A DNA stretch of 57,033 bases from Akkermansia sp. (GCA_030535875.1 JAUNRC010000010.1:1-57033); one strand, 5' to 3'; positions 42,356-50,173 are shown, counted from the first letter of the stretch. Made by a program: numbers and translations. Notes: generated by a model not told the origin, from the letters alone.

Positions 42356-43244
42356 GCCACAGAGCCTTAAACATACAGGCGTATACAGCCCTGCGCGGAA
42401 TCTTCACTTTTCCGACACCATGCCTTGCTCTGCGGAGCAAGGCTATCGTTTTCTTCCCGATAAGAGCCGGTAACATGCCGGCAAAGCGCAAACGGAAGCC
42501 CCGTAAACGACGGCAATAGTCAATGCCGTCGTTCATATAATAATCGGCTCTGTTCAACCAACGGCCGACATCAGCACCGGAAACAAGATATGAGCGCCCG
42601 CGAGCAAGGTCCTCCTCTCGGTCTCTCAAAATGTTAATCAGTTGCAGACCTCTGCCATAGCGCACACCGGCAGCCAGCATATCATCACGTCGAGCAAGCG
42701 AACAAAATCTTTCCCCCATCGCGACATAGCCCAACTCTGTCCAGAACTCACCCACACATCCGGCCACGCGGTAAGTATACTCCAGCGTCTGCTCATCATT
42801 CTCCACGCTGTTACGCTCACGGAAATATGTAAGGTCCCACAGTTGACCTTCTATAATCGTACGCAGCACCTTACGAATGCAAGCTCTCTGTTCCTCGGGA
42901 AAACTTGCCAGAGCAGACAAACAATCACCGAAACGCTTCAGTAAGGTACTCTCAGCTTCATTGGACTGAGCGTCAGCCATCTCACCCGCCAGTTGAGATT
43001 TCAATTCTGAAATTTCCTGCTCATCGGCCTCACCGGCAATGGCTCGCCCCATAGCGCGCAAAACAGCTTCCCTTCGCGCGGAGTCAGCACCGGAGGTATC
43101 CGCCACGCTATCCGTAGCACGCGCCAGCATATAACCGAGCGCCACACCGGGGCGCATGGCAGGCGGCAGCCAATAAATGGTCAGATAAAAGGAGCGCGAG
43201 ACTGCCTTCAGCAGTTCACCGGTGAGGTCTGGGCCACGCATCAT
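42330..43244 (-). CDS. Squalene/phytoene synthase-family protein
   Basis: A 304-residue isoprenoid head-to-head synthase family protein. The two aspartate-rich metal motifs are ARATDSVADT (D-x3-D) and LRDREEDLARGR (D-x2-E-D), and the N-terminal SRSFYLTIYWLP resembles the substrate-entry helix. The family condenses two prenyl diphosphates to phytoene, squalene or a related compound. No desaturase, cyclase or hopanoid gene is nearby, so the product is unknown. Start options are 43262, 43244 and 43241; the ATG at 43244 lies 6 bases behind CATAAT. Its 3' end overlaps def tail-to-tail by 26 bases. Confidence 0.82.
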   Translation of the reverse strand: MMRGPDLTGELLKAVSRSFYLTIYWLPPAMRPGVALGYMLARATDSVADTSGADSARREAVLRAMGRAIAGEADEQEISELKSQLAGEMADAQSNEAESTLLKRFGDCLSALASFPEEQRACIRKVLRTIIEGQLWDLTYFRERNSVENDEQTLEYTYRVAGCVGEFWTELGYVAMGERFCSLARRDDMLAAGVRYGRGLQLINILRDREEDLARGRSYLVSGADVGRWLNRADYYMNDGIDYCRRLRGFRLRFAGMLPALIGKKTIALLRRARHGVGKVKIPRRAVYACMFKALWLSMIGRAS

Positions 43245-43250
43245 GGCTGA

Positions 43251-43279
43251 ATTATGCACCATATTGCTCCGACTGACAA
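43251..43279 (-). promoter_or_regulatory. Promoter of the squalene/phytoene synthase-like gene
   Basis: On the minus strand: TTGTCA (43279-43274), 17-bp spacer, CATAAT (43256-43251). The ATG at 43244 comes 6 bases later, predicting a leaderless mRNA. Confidence 0.6.
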
Positions 43280-43330
43280 GGTAAATATGAGAAAAAGCCC
43301 CCGAATGATGTGCGGCGAGCCGCTTTTAGC

Positions 43331-43359
43331 TTGCCAGCAACAAAAAAATAAGATATAAG
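43331..43359 (+). promoter_or_regulatory. Promoter of the paired exported-protein genes
   Basis: TTGCCA (43331-43336), 17-bp spacer, TATAAG (43354-43359), about 32 bases before the GTG start at 43392. Confidence 0.5.
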
Positions 43360-43391
43360 GACAACGTTCTTTACCATAGCCTCCGAAAATA

Positions 43392-44156
43392 GTGACAAAA
43401 TCTTCCATTCTTCTATTACTGCTTGCAAGCTGCGGCCTGGCCGAAACCGCGCAGCAGGGTGTGGGCGTGTTGGTGCGCAGTTGCCGCACGGAGTTTCGCA
43501 CCCACAACCGCGCGAATGCTCCGGGGTTTGTCTGCACTCTGGAACTGGTACCACCGCCGGGATTCTACATGTGCGAAAGCGCGGAACTTGCCGGTCAAAT
43601 CAGAGTAAAAGATACCACAGGCAGTGTGCGATCAGCCGATTTGGGAGGAGTCACCATCAGCGCAGCTAACCGCGCCTACACTACCTTTTCTCTCCCACGG
43701 CGCCCCTCGGGTAACAAGCTTGAAATCAGCGGCGACCTGCAAGTAACCGTTGCAACCGAGCGTATTGCCTATGAGCCCCTGCCCGTCAGCGCACTGGAGG
43801 CCTCCGCCTACCAACTCAGCGACAGCATCCTCTACATCAACCCCGCGCGCAGCAACTCATCTGCCGGTAACAGAGAAGGCACGAAATTGCGTTGCGCGGA
43901 GTTTATTCTCCGCGGCGAACCCATTATCAACATCCGCCGCATCGAACGAGTGTGGCAAAGCATGACCGGCAGAGAACTGACCCAACCCGTGGAATTGGAA
44001 AATGTGGGAGATATTTCGGATGGAGTCTTCCGCATTCAGCTTTGGGATGCCAACCCTACAGAACAACTCCGCATTGTCACCGTTAAATCACCTCGTCGCG
44101 AGAAAGTCAGCTTCCGCTTCGATGTTCAACTCGGCAAGGTAACGACCAATCCCTGA
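43392..44156 (+). CDS. Exported protein of unknown function, paralogue A
   Basis: A 254-residue protein with a GTG start. The N-terminus (MTKSSILLLLLASCGLAETA) is either a short lipoprotein signal (LASC, Cys14) or a Sec signal cleaved after the alanines. The rest looks beta-rich with no recognised domain. It is distantly similar to the next gene: PPPGFYMCESAE aligns with the TPDDGYTIWPGAN region, and RRPSGNKLEISGDLQV with KRPEGGSVSFDTLIDV. The overall layout resembles the N-terminal domain of DsbD-like thiol proteins, but no CxxC is present, so I leave it unnamed. Confidence 0.65.
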   Translation: MTKSSILLLLLASCGLAETAQQGVGVLVRSCRTEFRTHNRANAPGFVCTLELVPPPGFYMCESAELAGQIRVKDTTGSVRSADLGGVTISAANRAYTTFSLPRRPSGNKLEISGDLQVTVATERIAYEPLPVSALEASAYQLSDSILYINPARSNSSAGNREGTKLRCAEFILRGEPIINIRRIERVWQSMTGRELTQPVELENVGDISDGVFRIQLWDANPTEQLRIVTVKSPRREKVSFRFDVQLGKVTTNP

Positions 44157-44172
44157 TTACGGATATTATATT

Positions 44173-44934
44173 ATGCTGAAATCTGGTAATTTTCTGAAAT
44201 TGTTTCTGGCAGCAGGGCTATTACTGGCTCCGACCGTACTTGCCGACGGCCCGGTGAAAGCCTCACCCCAAAGCATAGAGTTTTTCTACCCCGATGAGGA
44301 AGATGAATATTCCATTCTCTGCACGGTACGGCTCCATTTAACCCCCGATGACGGCTATACCATTTGGCCCGGTGCTAATGAAGACGCCGCATTCCGTGAC
44401 CTTGTCGGAACAGACGGAGCAGGCAATACCCTGCAAGGGAAGTTCCGTGAAATGGAAGTATGCTACGATGCCGACGGCGACGAAGGCTGTCTGGTGGCGG
44501 TCTACGATTTCAACAAACGCCCGGAAGGTGGTTCCGTCAGCTTCGACACCCTCATTGATGTACCGGTGACCTGCGGTACTATTCATTACGCGCCGGTGGA
44601 GTTCAGCCCGAACGAACACTGTGAAATCAGCATCGCAGAACACACCTTCCGAGTTATCCCCTCCGACGGCAATGCCACCGACCCGGACAACACCGCCTTT
44701 GAGCTCATTTACGAAAACAAGCCGGGTATAGCCGATATTTTCATAGCAGGCACCAACGGCAACCATCTTTCCGTCAACATTGTGGAAGGAGCTTACGATG
44801 AGGAGCAGAACATCCTGCATGCCAATTACGTCATTGACGACAAGCATGCTAAACTCCTCTTCTGCCTGCGCACACTCAAGCCGCAAGGCTCGGCTGAGGC
44901 GCGGGTACGCTTCAGCGCCACTATCGGTCGCTAA
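44173..44934 (+). CDS. Exported protein of unknown function, paralogue B
   Basis: A 253-residue protein with a Sec signal peptide (FLKLFLAAGLLLAPTVLADG, cleavage after VLA) and a predicted beta-rich mature part with many aspartates and glutamates. It shares spacing and short motifs with paralogue A, 16 bases upstream, suggesting an old tandem duplication. It contains single scattered cysteines but no catalytic motif I can name. The location is probably periplasmic. Confidence 0.65.
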   Translation: MLKSGNFLKLFLAAGLLLAPTVLADGPVKASPQSIEFFYPDEEDEYSILCTVRLHLTPDDGYTIWPGANEDAAFRDLVGTDGAGNTLQGKFREMEVCYDADGDEGCLVAVYDFNKRPEGGSVSFDTLIDVPVTCGTIHYAPVEFSPNEHCEISIAEHTFRVIPSDGNATDPDNTAFELIYENKPGIADIFIAGTNGNHLSVNIVEGAYDEEQNILHANYVIDDKHAKLLFCLRTLKPQGSAEARVRFSATIGR

Positions 44935-44959
44935 AAGAACAGGCTGACTCACTGTAAGC

Positions 44960-44988
44960 TTTACAAGCGAGCAGATGTGTGGTACTGT
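44960..44988 (+). promoter_or_regulatory. argF: Promoter of argF
   Basis: TTTACA (44960-44965), 17-bp spacer, TACTGT (44983-44988), 27 bases before the ATG at 45016. I saw no ARG-box palindrome by eye. Confidence 0.5.
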
Positions 44989-45015
44989 GCTGCTTTCACC
45001 AAGTCGGCATAAACC

Positions 45016-45927
45016 ATGAAAAATTTACTTTCCATCGAAGAATTGACGAGCAGCCAAATTCAGGAACTGCTCGCACTCGGTCACAAACTCAAGGCTGAAC
45101 GCGGCAATCACAACGCTCAGCCCCTGGCCGGCCAGACCTGGGCTCTGATTTTCTCCAAATCCTCCACCCGCACGCGTGTCTCATTTGAGGTGGGGATTTC
45201 CGAACTGGGCGGTCGCCCCATGTTCCTCTCGACCCGCGACATCCAGCTTGGCCGAGGTGAACCGATTAAAGATACAGCCCGCGTACTCGGTCGCATGATT
45301 CACGGTGCCGTCATTCGCACCTATGGTCAGGATGAAGTCGTCGATTTCGCGCGCTATTCCCAGCTTCCCACCATCAATGCCCTCACCGATCAGGAGCATC
45401 CCTGCCAAATTCTTGCTGACCTGCTCACGCTGGAAGAAAAGTATGGCGTAGGAGCATGGAAGGATATGAAGATTTCTTTCCTGGGCGACGTGGACAACAA
45501 CATGGGGCGCTCCTGGATGTGGGCGGCCAAACATCTCGGCTTCACGCTGGCTCTCGCCGGCCCTGAGCACGCTCTGCCCGGCAAGGAAATTCTGACTGCA
45601 CTCGACTGCCCGAACATCATTTGCACCACCGATGCGGAAGAAGCTGTGCGTAACTGCACCGTCATCAACACCGACACTTGGATTTCCATGGGGCAAGAGG
45701 CGGAAAAAGGCACCAAGGAAAAGGCATTCTTCCCCTATCAGGTCAATGCCGAGCTACTGCGCTTAGCCGCTCCCGGTCACAGCGTGTTCCACTGTCTGCC
45801 GGCCTATCGCGGTTACGAAATCACCGATGAGGTGCTCGAGGCGCACGCTCCGATTATTTTCACGGAAGCAGAGAACCGTCTGCACGCCCAAAAGGCTGTG
45901 CTCTACACTCTCGCAACCTCCTGCTGA
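45016..45927 (+). CDS. argF: Ornithine carbamoyltransferase
   Basis: A 303-residue cytosolic enzyme that makes citrulline from ornithine and carbamoyl phosphate. The carbamoyl-phosphate loop is FSKSSTRTRVSFEVG, the ornithine region has DQEHPCQILADLLTL, and the C-terminal HCLPAYRGYEIT holds the catalytic cysteine segment. Length is normal. It is a paralogue of the pyrB product at 4375-5304 but clearly the ornithine type. No other arg gene is adjacent; sufE follows after 23 bases. Confidence 0.95.
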   Translation: MKNLLSIEELTSSQIQELLALGHKLKAERGNHNAQPLAGQTWALIFSKSSTRTRVSFEVGISELGGRPMFLSTRDIQLGRGEPIKDTARVLGRMIHGAVIRTYGQDEVVDFARYSQLPTINALTDQEHPCQILADLLTLEEKYGVGAWKDMKISFLGDVDNNMGRSWMWAAKHLGFTLALAGPEHALPGKEILTALDCPNIICTTDAEEAVRNCTVINTDTWISMGQEAEKGTKEKAFFPYQVNAELLRLAAPGHSVFHCLPAYRGYEITDEVLEAHAPIIFTEAENRLHAQKAVLYTLATSC

Positions 45928-45950
45928 GCCCACCTCCCAACTTATCCGTT

Positions 45951-46358
45951 ATGAGTTACGATGATCGTATAGAGGAACTGCTTGAGGATATGTCCATCTT
46001 TGAAGATTGGACGGAAAAGTACGAGTTCATCATCTCTCTGGGCCGCAAGCTCCCACCCATGCCTGATTGTTACCGCAAACCCGGCAACCTTATCAAAGGC
46101 TGTCAGAGCCGCGTGTGGGTAGGAACTGAACTGGCAGACGGCAAGATGATTATCCACGCTGACAGCGACTCGCTCATCACAAAAGGACTGATAGCCCTTT
46201 TCATTCGACTGCTCAGCGGGCTCAGCCCTGCCGAAATCATGAAGGCTAACCTTCTTCGCCTTGATGAATGCGGACTCAAAGAACATCTCGCCTCCACACG
46301 AGCCAACGCACTTTCGACCATGGCCGCCACCATTCAGAAAGCCGCTGCTGCTCTCTGA
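45951..46358 (+). CDS. sufE: SufE-family sulfur acceptor
   Basis: A 135-residue protein that accepts persulfide sulfur from a cysteine desulfurase and passes it on for iron-sulfur cluster assembly. The active cysteine is Cys51 in IKGCQSRVWV, the family signature, and the N-terminal EDWTEKYEFIISLGRKLP is typical. No suf or isc gene is adjacent. It is located between argF and an rRNA methyltransferase gene, probably in one transcript. Confidence 0.93.
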   Translation: MSYDDRIEELLEDMSIFEDWTEKYEFIISLGRKLPPMPDCYRKPGNLIKGCQSRVWVGTELADGKMIIHADSDSLITKGLIALFIRLLSGLSPAEIMKANLLRLDECGLKEHLASTRANALSTMAATIQKAAAAL

Positions 46359-46383
46359 ACAGCCCGGCCTCGCACCTCACTAT

Positions 46384-47277
46384 ATGTCCGCCGGTCCCAA
46401 TCTGCATGAAGTCATAGAACACCGAAAGGCTCAACTGCCCCCGCAGACCAATGCCTTTCGAGCGATTGACGGTACTGTATGGCCCGGCGTTTTCATCGAT
46501 GTGCTGGCCGACAGGCTGCTCATCTCACTGCGCGACACCTCACTTCCCGATGATCTGCTCCGCCGGTTGAAAGAAGGCAAGTACCCCGCCTACCTCAAAA
46601 AACTCGACAAGGACGTGAAAGAAGCACCCGTTCCCGTCAGCGGCACGCAAGATTTGCCGTTACGCTTTGAGATTGAAGAAAACGGGGTACGCTACATCAT
46701 GGATATGGCAGCCGGTTATTCGCAAGGCATTTTCCTAGACCAGCGCGATAACCGTGCAGAAGTACGCCGCCGCTGCCGACCCGGCATGAGATTGCTCAAC
46801 ACGTTCTCCTACACCGGAGCCTTCTCCGTTTGCGCCGCCCTGGCCGGAGCCACCACTACCACGCTCGATTTGGCACAACCCTGTCTCAACTGGTGCCGCG
46901 AGAACATGGAGCTCAACGGCATCGACCCCACTCAGCACTATTTCTGTAAAGGCGATACCCTCCACTGGCTTGACCGCTTCGCCCGTCAGGGCCGAAACTT
47001 CGACGCCATTATACTTGACCCGCCCACGTTCTCTCGCGATGAAAAAGGTAAAATCTGGCGCGTAGAAAAAGATTACGGCAGTCTGGTCGCCAAGGCTATG
47101 GCCTGCCTCGCACCCGGTGGTTGGCTCCTCTGCACCACCAACTGTCGTAAGGTTTCTCACGCCCAATTCCGCAAATTAGTACTCAGCGGTGCTCCGACTG
47201 CTCATGTAGCATCTTCGCCCATGACTTTTGATTTCGACGGCGAAGATTATCTTAAAACTCTTTGGGTCAACACTTAA
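46384..47277 (+). CDS. RlmI-like class I rRNA methyltransferase
   Basis: A 297-residue SAM-dependent methyltransferase of the RlmI/RlmK-like group that modifies 23S rRNA. DMAAGYSQGIFLDQRDNR precedes the SAM-binding NTFSYTGAFSVCAALAGA. The catalytic loop is ILDPPTFSRDEKGKIWRVEKDY, followed by LLCTTNCRKVS. An N-terminal PUA domain is not evident, so the protein is shorter than E. coli RlmI. The frame is open upstream across the sufE end, but the ATG at 46384, 26 bases after the sufE stop, is the reasonable start. A terminator follows. Confidence 0.87.
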   Translation: MSAGPNLHEVIEHRKAQLPPQTNAFRAIDGTVWPGVFIDVLADRLLISLRDTSLPDDLLRRLKEGKYPAYLKKLDKDVKEAPVPVSGTQDLPLRFEIEENGVRYIMDMAAGYSQGIFLDQRDNRAEVRRRCRPGMRLLNTFSYTGAFSVCAALAGATTTTLDLAQPCLNWCRENMELNGIDPTQHYFCKGDTLHWLDRFARQGRNFDAIILDPPTFSRDEKGKIWRVEKDYGSLVAKAMACLAPGGWLLCTTNCRKVSHAQFRKLVLSGAPTAHVASSPMTFDFDGEDYLKTLWVNT

Positions 47278-47282
47278 TAAGA

Positions 47283-47513
47283 TTCTCCACAGCCATTTAT
47301 ACCCCTATCCCGATGCACTGTGCCACAAGCCTTCCGTGCATCTTTTTTTTACATCTTACACCACTACCACATCTTGTAGCATTTTTCGCGTCATCTTTTC
47401 AATCGACAGCATATATTGAGTTTTTGTCAATAACTCTCCCGACCCTGTTATCAAGCCCTTTGTAAGTCATTATCCACCGCATCTTTTTAGAATGTTTCCA
47501 TTTTTGTGAATAA
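47283..47513. promoter_or_regulatory. DnaA-box-like sites upstream of nrdD
   Basis: Three matches to the DnaA box TTWTNCACA: TTCTCCACA at 47283-47291 (one mismatch), TTATCCACC at 47470-47478 (one mismatch), and TTATTCACA on the minus strand at 47513-47505 (perfect). DnaA controls nrd genes in some bacteria; binding here is inferred only. Confidence 0.35.
47312..47350 (+). terminator. Terminator after the rRNA methyltransferase gene
   Basis: GATGCAC (47312-47318), 17-base loop, GTGCATC (47336-47342), then eight Ts (47343-47350). Confidence 0.75.
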
Positions 47514-47599
47514 GTCAAACATACAATATGTAGTAGCACAAGAGATAAAACACAACTATATTTTGTAAATAAAAAGTCGAAGCGAAGTGAAATTTCTAC
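47351..47599. other. AT-rich control region upstream of nrdD
   Basis: No gene. The stretch is AT-rich and contains the NrdR-like and DnaA-like sites listed separately, plus scattered copies of CATCTT (47352, 47370, 47392, 47480) of unknown meaning. Confidence 0.6.
47521..47568 (+). promoter_or_regulatory. Tandem NrdR boxes
   Basis: Box 1 ATACAATATGTAGTAG (47521-47536) and box 2 CAACTATATTTTGTAA (47553-47568) each match the core of the NrdR consensus acACwAtATaTwGTgt at nearly every core position. The boxes start 32 bp apart with a 16-bp linker, the helical phasing known for NrdR sites. They lie just upstream of the nrdD -35. No nrdR gene is in the window. Confidence 0.65.
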
Positions 47600-47628
47600 T
47601 TGAAAAGCAAAATAAAATATGCTAAATT
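47600..47628 (+). promoter_or_regulatory. Promoter of the nrd operon
   Basis: TTGAAA (47600-47605), 17-bp spacer, TAAATT (47623-47628). The predicted start is near 47635. Confidence 0.55.
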
Positions 47629-47634
47629 GTGCGG

Positions 47635-47768
47635 CGTTCACCGGAACAGCACACGGCAGGTAGCAACGCCATTCGCGCGCACTCGGGCAAAAGCCACGGG
47701 GAGCCGCAGATGATAACGGAGAGACCGAGCTGCGGACGGACCCAGGTGCCGGCGCGACGGAGGACGCA
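47635..47768 (+). promoter_or_regulatory. GC-rich structured leader of nrdD (candidate RNA element)
   Basis: About 134 nt between the predicted transcription start and the nrdD ATG, sharply GC-rich against the AT-rich DNA before it. Possible helices: GGCGTT (47633-47638) with AACGCC (47665-47670); GGC-AAAA-GCC near 47686-47695; CCGCAG (47704-47709) with CTGCGG (47730-47735), enclosing CGG-AGAGA-CCG; and CGCGC (47674-47678) with GCGCG (47752-47756). The last lies just ahead of the strong GGAGG site (47759-47763). I do not recognise a known riboswitch. Confidence 0.5.
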
Positions 47769-49913
47769 ATGCAAACATTACAGAAAAAGACTCTCACCAT
47801 GATTATCAAGCGCAACGGAAAACGCGAACGCTTCGAAGCCTACAAAGTACAGCAGGCCATCGAAAAGGCCTACCATGCCTCACAAGAGGAGTACAATCCC
47901 CTTGTCTACGCTAACGTATTGGACGCACTCAAGAAGGAAGAATACCTGCCGGTTGAAAAAGTACAGGACACCATTGAGCGCGAGCTCATGCGCGCCGGAG
48001 CATTCGAGACAGCCCGCAACTTCATCAAGTACCGTTTCCTGCACAAGCTGCAGCGCGAGCAGATTGCCGGTGTGTACCAAGGCAACACTTGGGTGGACTG
48101 TAAGCAGACCATTGAGGAATATATCGGCAACACCGACTGGCGCATCAAAGCAAACTCCAACACCACATACTCCAACGCCGGTCTGGTGAACAACACAGCC
48201 GGTAAGGTCATCGCCAACTACTGGCTCGATCAGGTTTACACCCCCGAAGAAGGAGCAGCCCACCGTAACGGCGACTACCACATTCACGACTTGGACTGCC
48301 TGACCGGTTACTGCGCCGGCTGGAGCCTGCGCAACCTGCTCAACGAAGGCTTCAACGGTGTACGCAGCCGCGTGAACAGCCGCCCGCCCCGCCACTTCCG
48401 CGAGGCCCTCAACCAGATGGCAAACTTCCTGGGAATCCTTCAGTCCGAGTGGGCCGGTGCTCAGGCATTCAGCTCCTTCGACACTTACCTCTCCCCCTAT
48501 CTCTTCCGCGACAAGCTCCCGTACAAGGCCGTTAAAAAAGCCCTGCGCAACTTCGTCTACAACCTTAACGTACCGTCCCGCTGGGGTCAGAGCCCCTTCA
48601 CCAACGTCACCATCGACTGGACGGTACCCCGCGACCTTCGGGAGCAGTCCCCCTTCTCCGGCGGTGCTCACATCTTTGAAGGCGTACAGGACGAAGAACT
48701 GTTGGCCATTGCCCGCGAACGCGGTGTAGAAAGCCTGACCGGCCTGACTTACAAGCACTTCCAGCCGGAAATGAATGTTATTCAGCGAGCTTTCTACGAA
48801 GTACTTACCGAGGGCGACAGCACCGGCCAACCCTTCACCTTCCCCATCCCCACCGTCAATATTACGGAAGACTTCGACTGGGACGGTGAAAATGTACCCT
48901 TGCTCTTCGAGAACGCCGCTAAGATTGGCTCCTCCTACTTCCAGAACTTCATCGGTTCTCAGTATAAGTTCGACGAGAACGGCAACCGCGTAATTGACGA
49001 AGATGCCTACAAACCTGATGCCGTGCGCTCCATGTGCTGCCGACTGCAGCTTGACCTGCGCGAACTGCTCAAGCGCGGCGGCGGTCTGTTCGGCTCGGCC
49101 GAAATGACCGGTTCCATCGGCGTAGTCACCATCAACATGGCACGTCTCGGCTACCTGTACAAAGGCAACAAGAACCTCATGTACAGCAAGCTCGGTGAAC
49201 TGATGGATCTTGCAAAGGACACTCTGGAAAAGAAGCGCGTGTTCATCAACACCCTCTACCAGCGCGGCCTCTATCCCTACACCAAGCGCTACCTGCCGCA
49301 CCTGCGCAACCACTTCTCCACCATCGGCCTCAACGGCATCAACGAAATGCTGCGCAACTTCTCCGGCGACACCATGAACACCGCCAATCCCGAGGGCATA
49401 GCCTTCGCAGAAGAAGTGCTGCACTTCATGCGTGAGCGCATTCGCGGCTATCAGGAGCAAACCGGCAACCTGTACAACCTCGAGGCAACCCCCGCAGAAG
49501 GCACCACCCACCGCTTCGCTCGCGAAGACCTCAAGCGCTACCCGGACATCATCCAGTCCGGTACCCCCGGCCACCGCTACTACACCAACAGCTCCCAGTT
49601 GCCGGCCGGCTATACGCACGACCTCTTCAAAGCCCTCAAGATGCAGGACAAGTTGCAGTGCTGCTACACGGGCGGCACGGTATTCCACATGTACATGAAC
49701 GAGGCCATCTCCTCCCCCGAGGCATGCCGCGACATCGTACGCAAGGTACTGACCAACTTCAAGATGCCCTACATTACCGTCACGCCGCTCTTCTCGGTGT
49801 GCGACAAGCATGGCTACCTGAAGGGTCGCCACGACTACTGCCCGCTCTGCGACGAAGAACTCATCGCCAAGGCACGAGCCGAAGAGCAGCCTGAACTTCC
49901 CCTCTTCTCCTAA
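47769..49913 (+). CDS. nrdD: Anaerobic ribonucleotide reductase catalytic chain lacking the glycyl-radical segment
   Basis: A 714-residue class III reductase chain that makes dNTPs without oxygen. An ATP-cone (about 11-100) has IIKRNGKRERFEAYKVQQAI. The barrel has TGYCAGWSLRNLL (about 180), SMCCRLQLDLRELL (about 421), GGGLFGSAEMTGSIGVVTIN and EATPAEGTTHRFA. A zinc-type motif ends it (CDKHGYLKGRHDYCPLC, about 678-695). The chain then stops after a short acidic tail. The expected C-terminal RVxGY glycyl-radical loop is absent and is encoded in the next gene. Strong GGAGG 5 bases before the ATG fixes the start. Codon use resembles highly expressed genes. Confidence 0.93.
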   Translation: MQTLQKKTLTMIIKRNGKRERFEAYKVQQAIEKAYHASQEEYNPLVYANVLDALKKEEYLPVEKVQDTIERELMRAGAFETARNFIKYRFLHKLQREQIAGVYQGNTWVDCKQTIEEYIGNTDWRIKANSNTTYSNAGLVNNTAGKVIANYWLDQVYTPEEGAAHRNGDYHIHDLDCLTGYCAGWSLRNLLNEGFNGVRSRVNSRPPRHFREALNQMANFLGILQSEWAGAQAFSSFDTYLSPYLFRDKLPYKAVKKALRNFVYNLNVPSRWGQSPFTNVTIDWTVPRDLREQSPFSGGAHIFEGVQDEELLAIARERGVESLTGLTYKHFQPEMNVIQRAFYEVLTEGDSTGQPFTFPIPTVNITEDFDWDGENVPLLFENAAKIGSSYFQNFIGSQYKFDENGNRVIDEDAYKPDAVRSMCCRLQLDLRELLKRGGGLFGSAEMTGSIGVVTINMARLGYLYKGNKNLMYSKLGELMDLAKDTLEKKRVFINTLYQRGLYPYTKRYLPHLRNHFSTIGLNGINEMLRNFSGDTMNTANPEGIAFAEEVLHFMRERIRGYQEQTGNLYNLEATPAEGTTHRFAREDLKRYPDIIQSGTPGHRYYTNSSQLPAGYTHDLFKALKMQDKLQCCYTGGTVFHMYMNEAISSPEACRDIVRKVLTNFKMPYITVTPLFSVCDKHGYLKGRHDYCPLCDEELIAKARAEEQPELPLFS

Positions 49914-49960
49914 TCTGATTGAACGACCTAACCATTAACCACTCACACTATTACACCACC

Positions 49961-50173
49961 ATGGAACACGAAGTAAAGCCGGTCGTCAAGACCGATGAGC
50001 AGATTCTGGCCGAGCACGAGTCTGAGCGCACCAAGTGCACTGTTTACACTCGCGTAATGGGTTATCACCGCCCGGTAGAAACCTTCAATGCCGGCAAGCA
50101 AGGCGAGTTCGAGGAACGCGCCCACTTCCAGGAACCCGGTTGCGGCTGCGGCTGCGACGCTATTCTTAAATAA
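49961..50173 (+). CDS. Stand-alone glycyl-radical subunit of the anaerobic ribonucleotide reductase
   Basis: A 70-residue protein. TVYTRVMGYHRPVETFNAGK is the C-terminal glycyl-radical loop normally fused to NrdD, with Gly34 as the expected radical site, followed by GEFEERAHFQE. About 25 residues of new helical sequence precede it, and the C-terminus is CGCGCDAILK. It is in a different frame from nrdD, with a 47-base gap and its own ATG; an upstream in-frame TTG at 49919 is less likely. It would be activated by the product of nrdG, then dock into the truncated NrdD to complete the active site, in the way the YfiD/GrcA spare part serves pyruvate formate-lyase. That mechanism is inference. There is no clear Shine-Dalgarno site. 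Confidence 0.85.
   Translation: MEHEVKPVVKTDEQILAEHESERTKCTVYTRVMGYHRPVETFNAGKQGEFEERAHFQEPGCGCGCDAILK

Noticed and set aside
47343-47600. Chromosomal origin of replication
   Set aside because: DnaA-like boxes and AT richness are present, but there are few boxes, no 13-mer repeats, and no dnaA, dnaN, gyrB or gidA genes nearby.
47635-47768. Cobalamin riboswitch ahead of nrdD
   Set aside because: GGAGAGACC superficially recalls the B12 box, but the conserved GCCACTG and B12-box context are absent, and class III reductases do not use cobalamin.
47880-49832. A 650-codon open frame on the minus strand opposite nrdD
   Set aside because: It is antisense to a clear NrdD protein, has a composition typical of codon-bias shadows, and shows no recognisable domain.
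49865-49960. A simple frameshift or sequencing error splitting nrdD
   Set aside because: Both ends carry extra sequence not found in fused NrdD, there is a stop plus a 47-base gap and a new ATG, and no single-base change would give a normal linker. Still worth confirming with reads.
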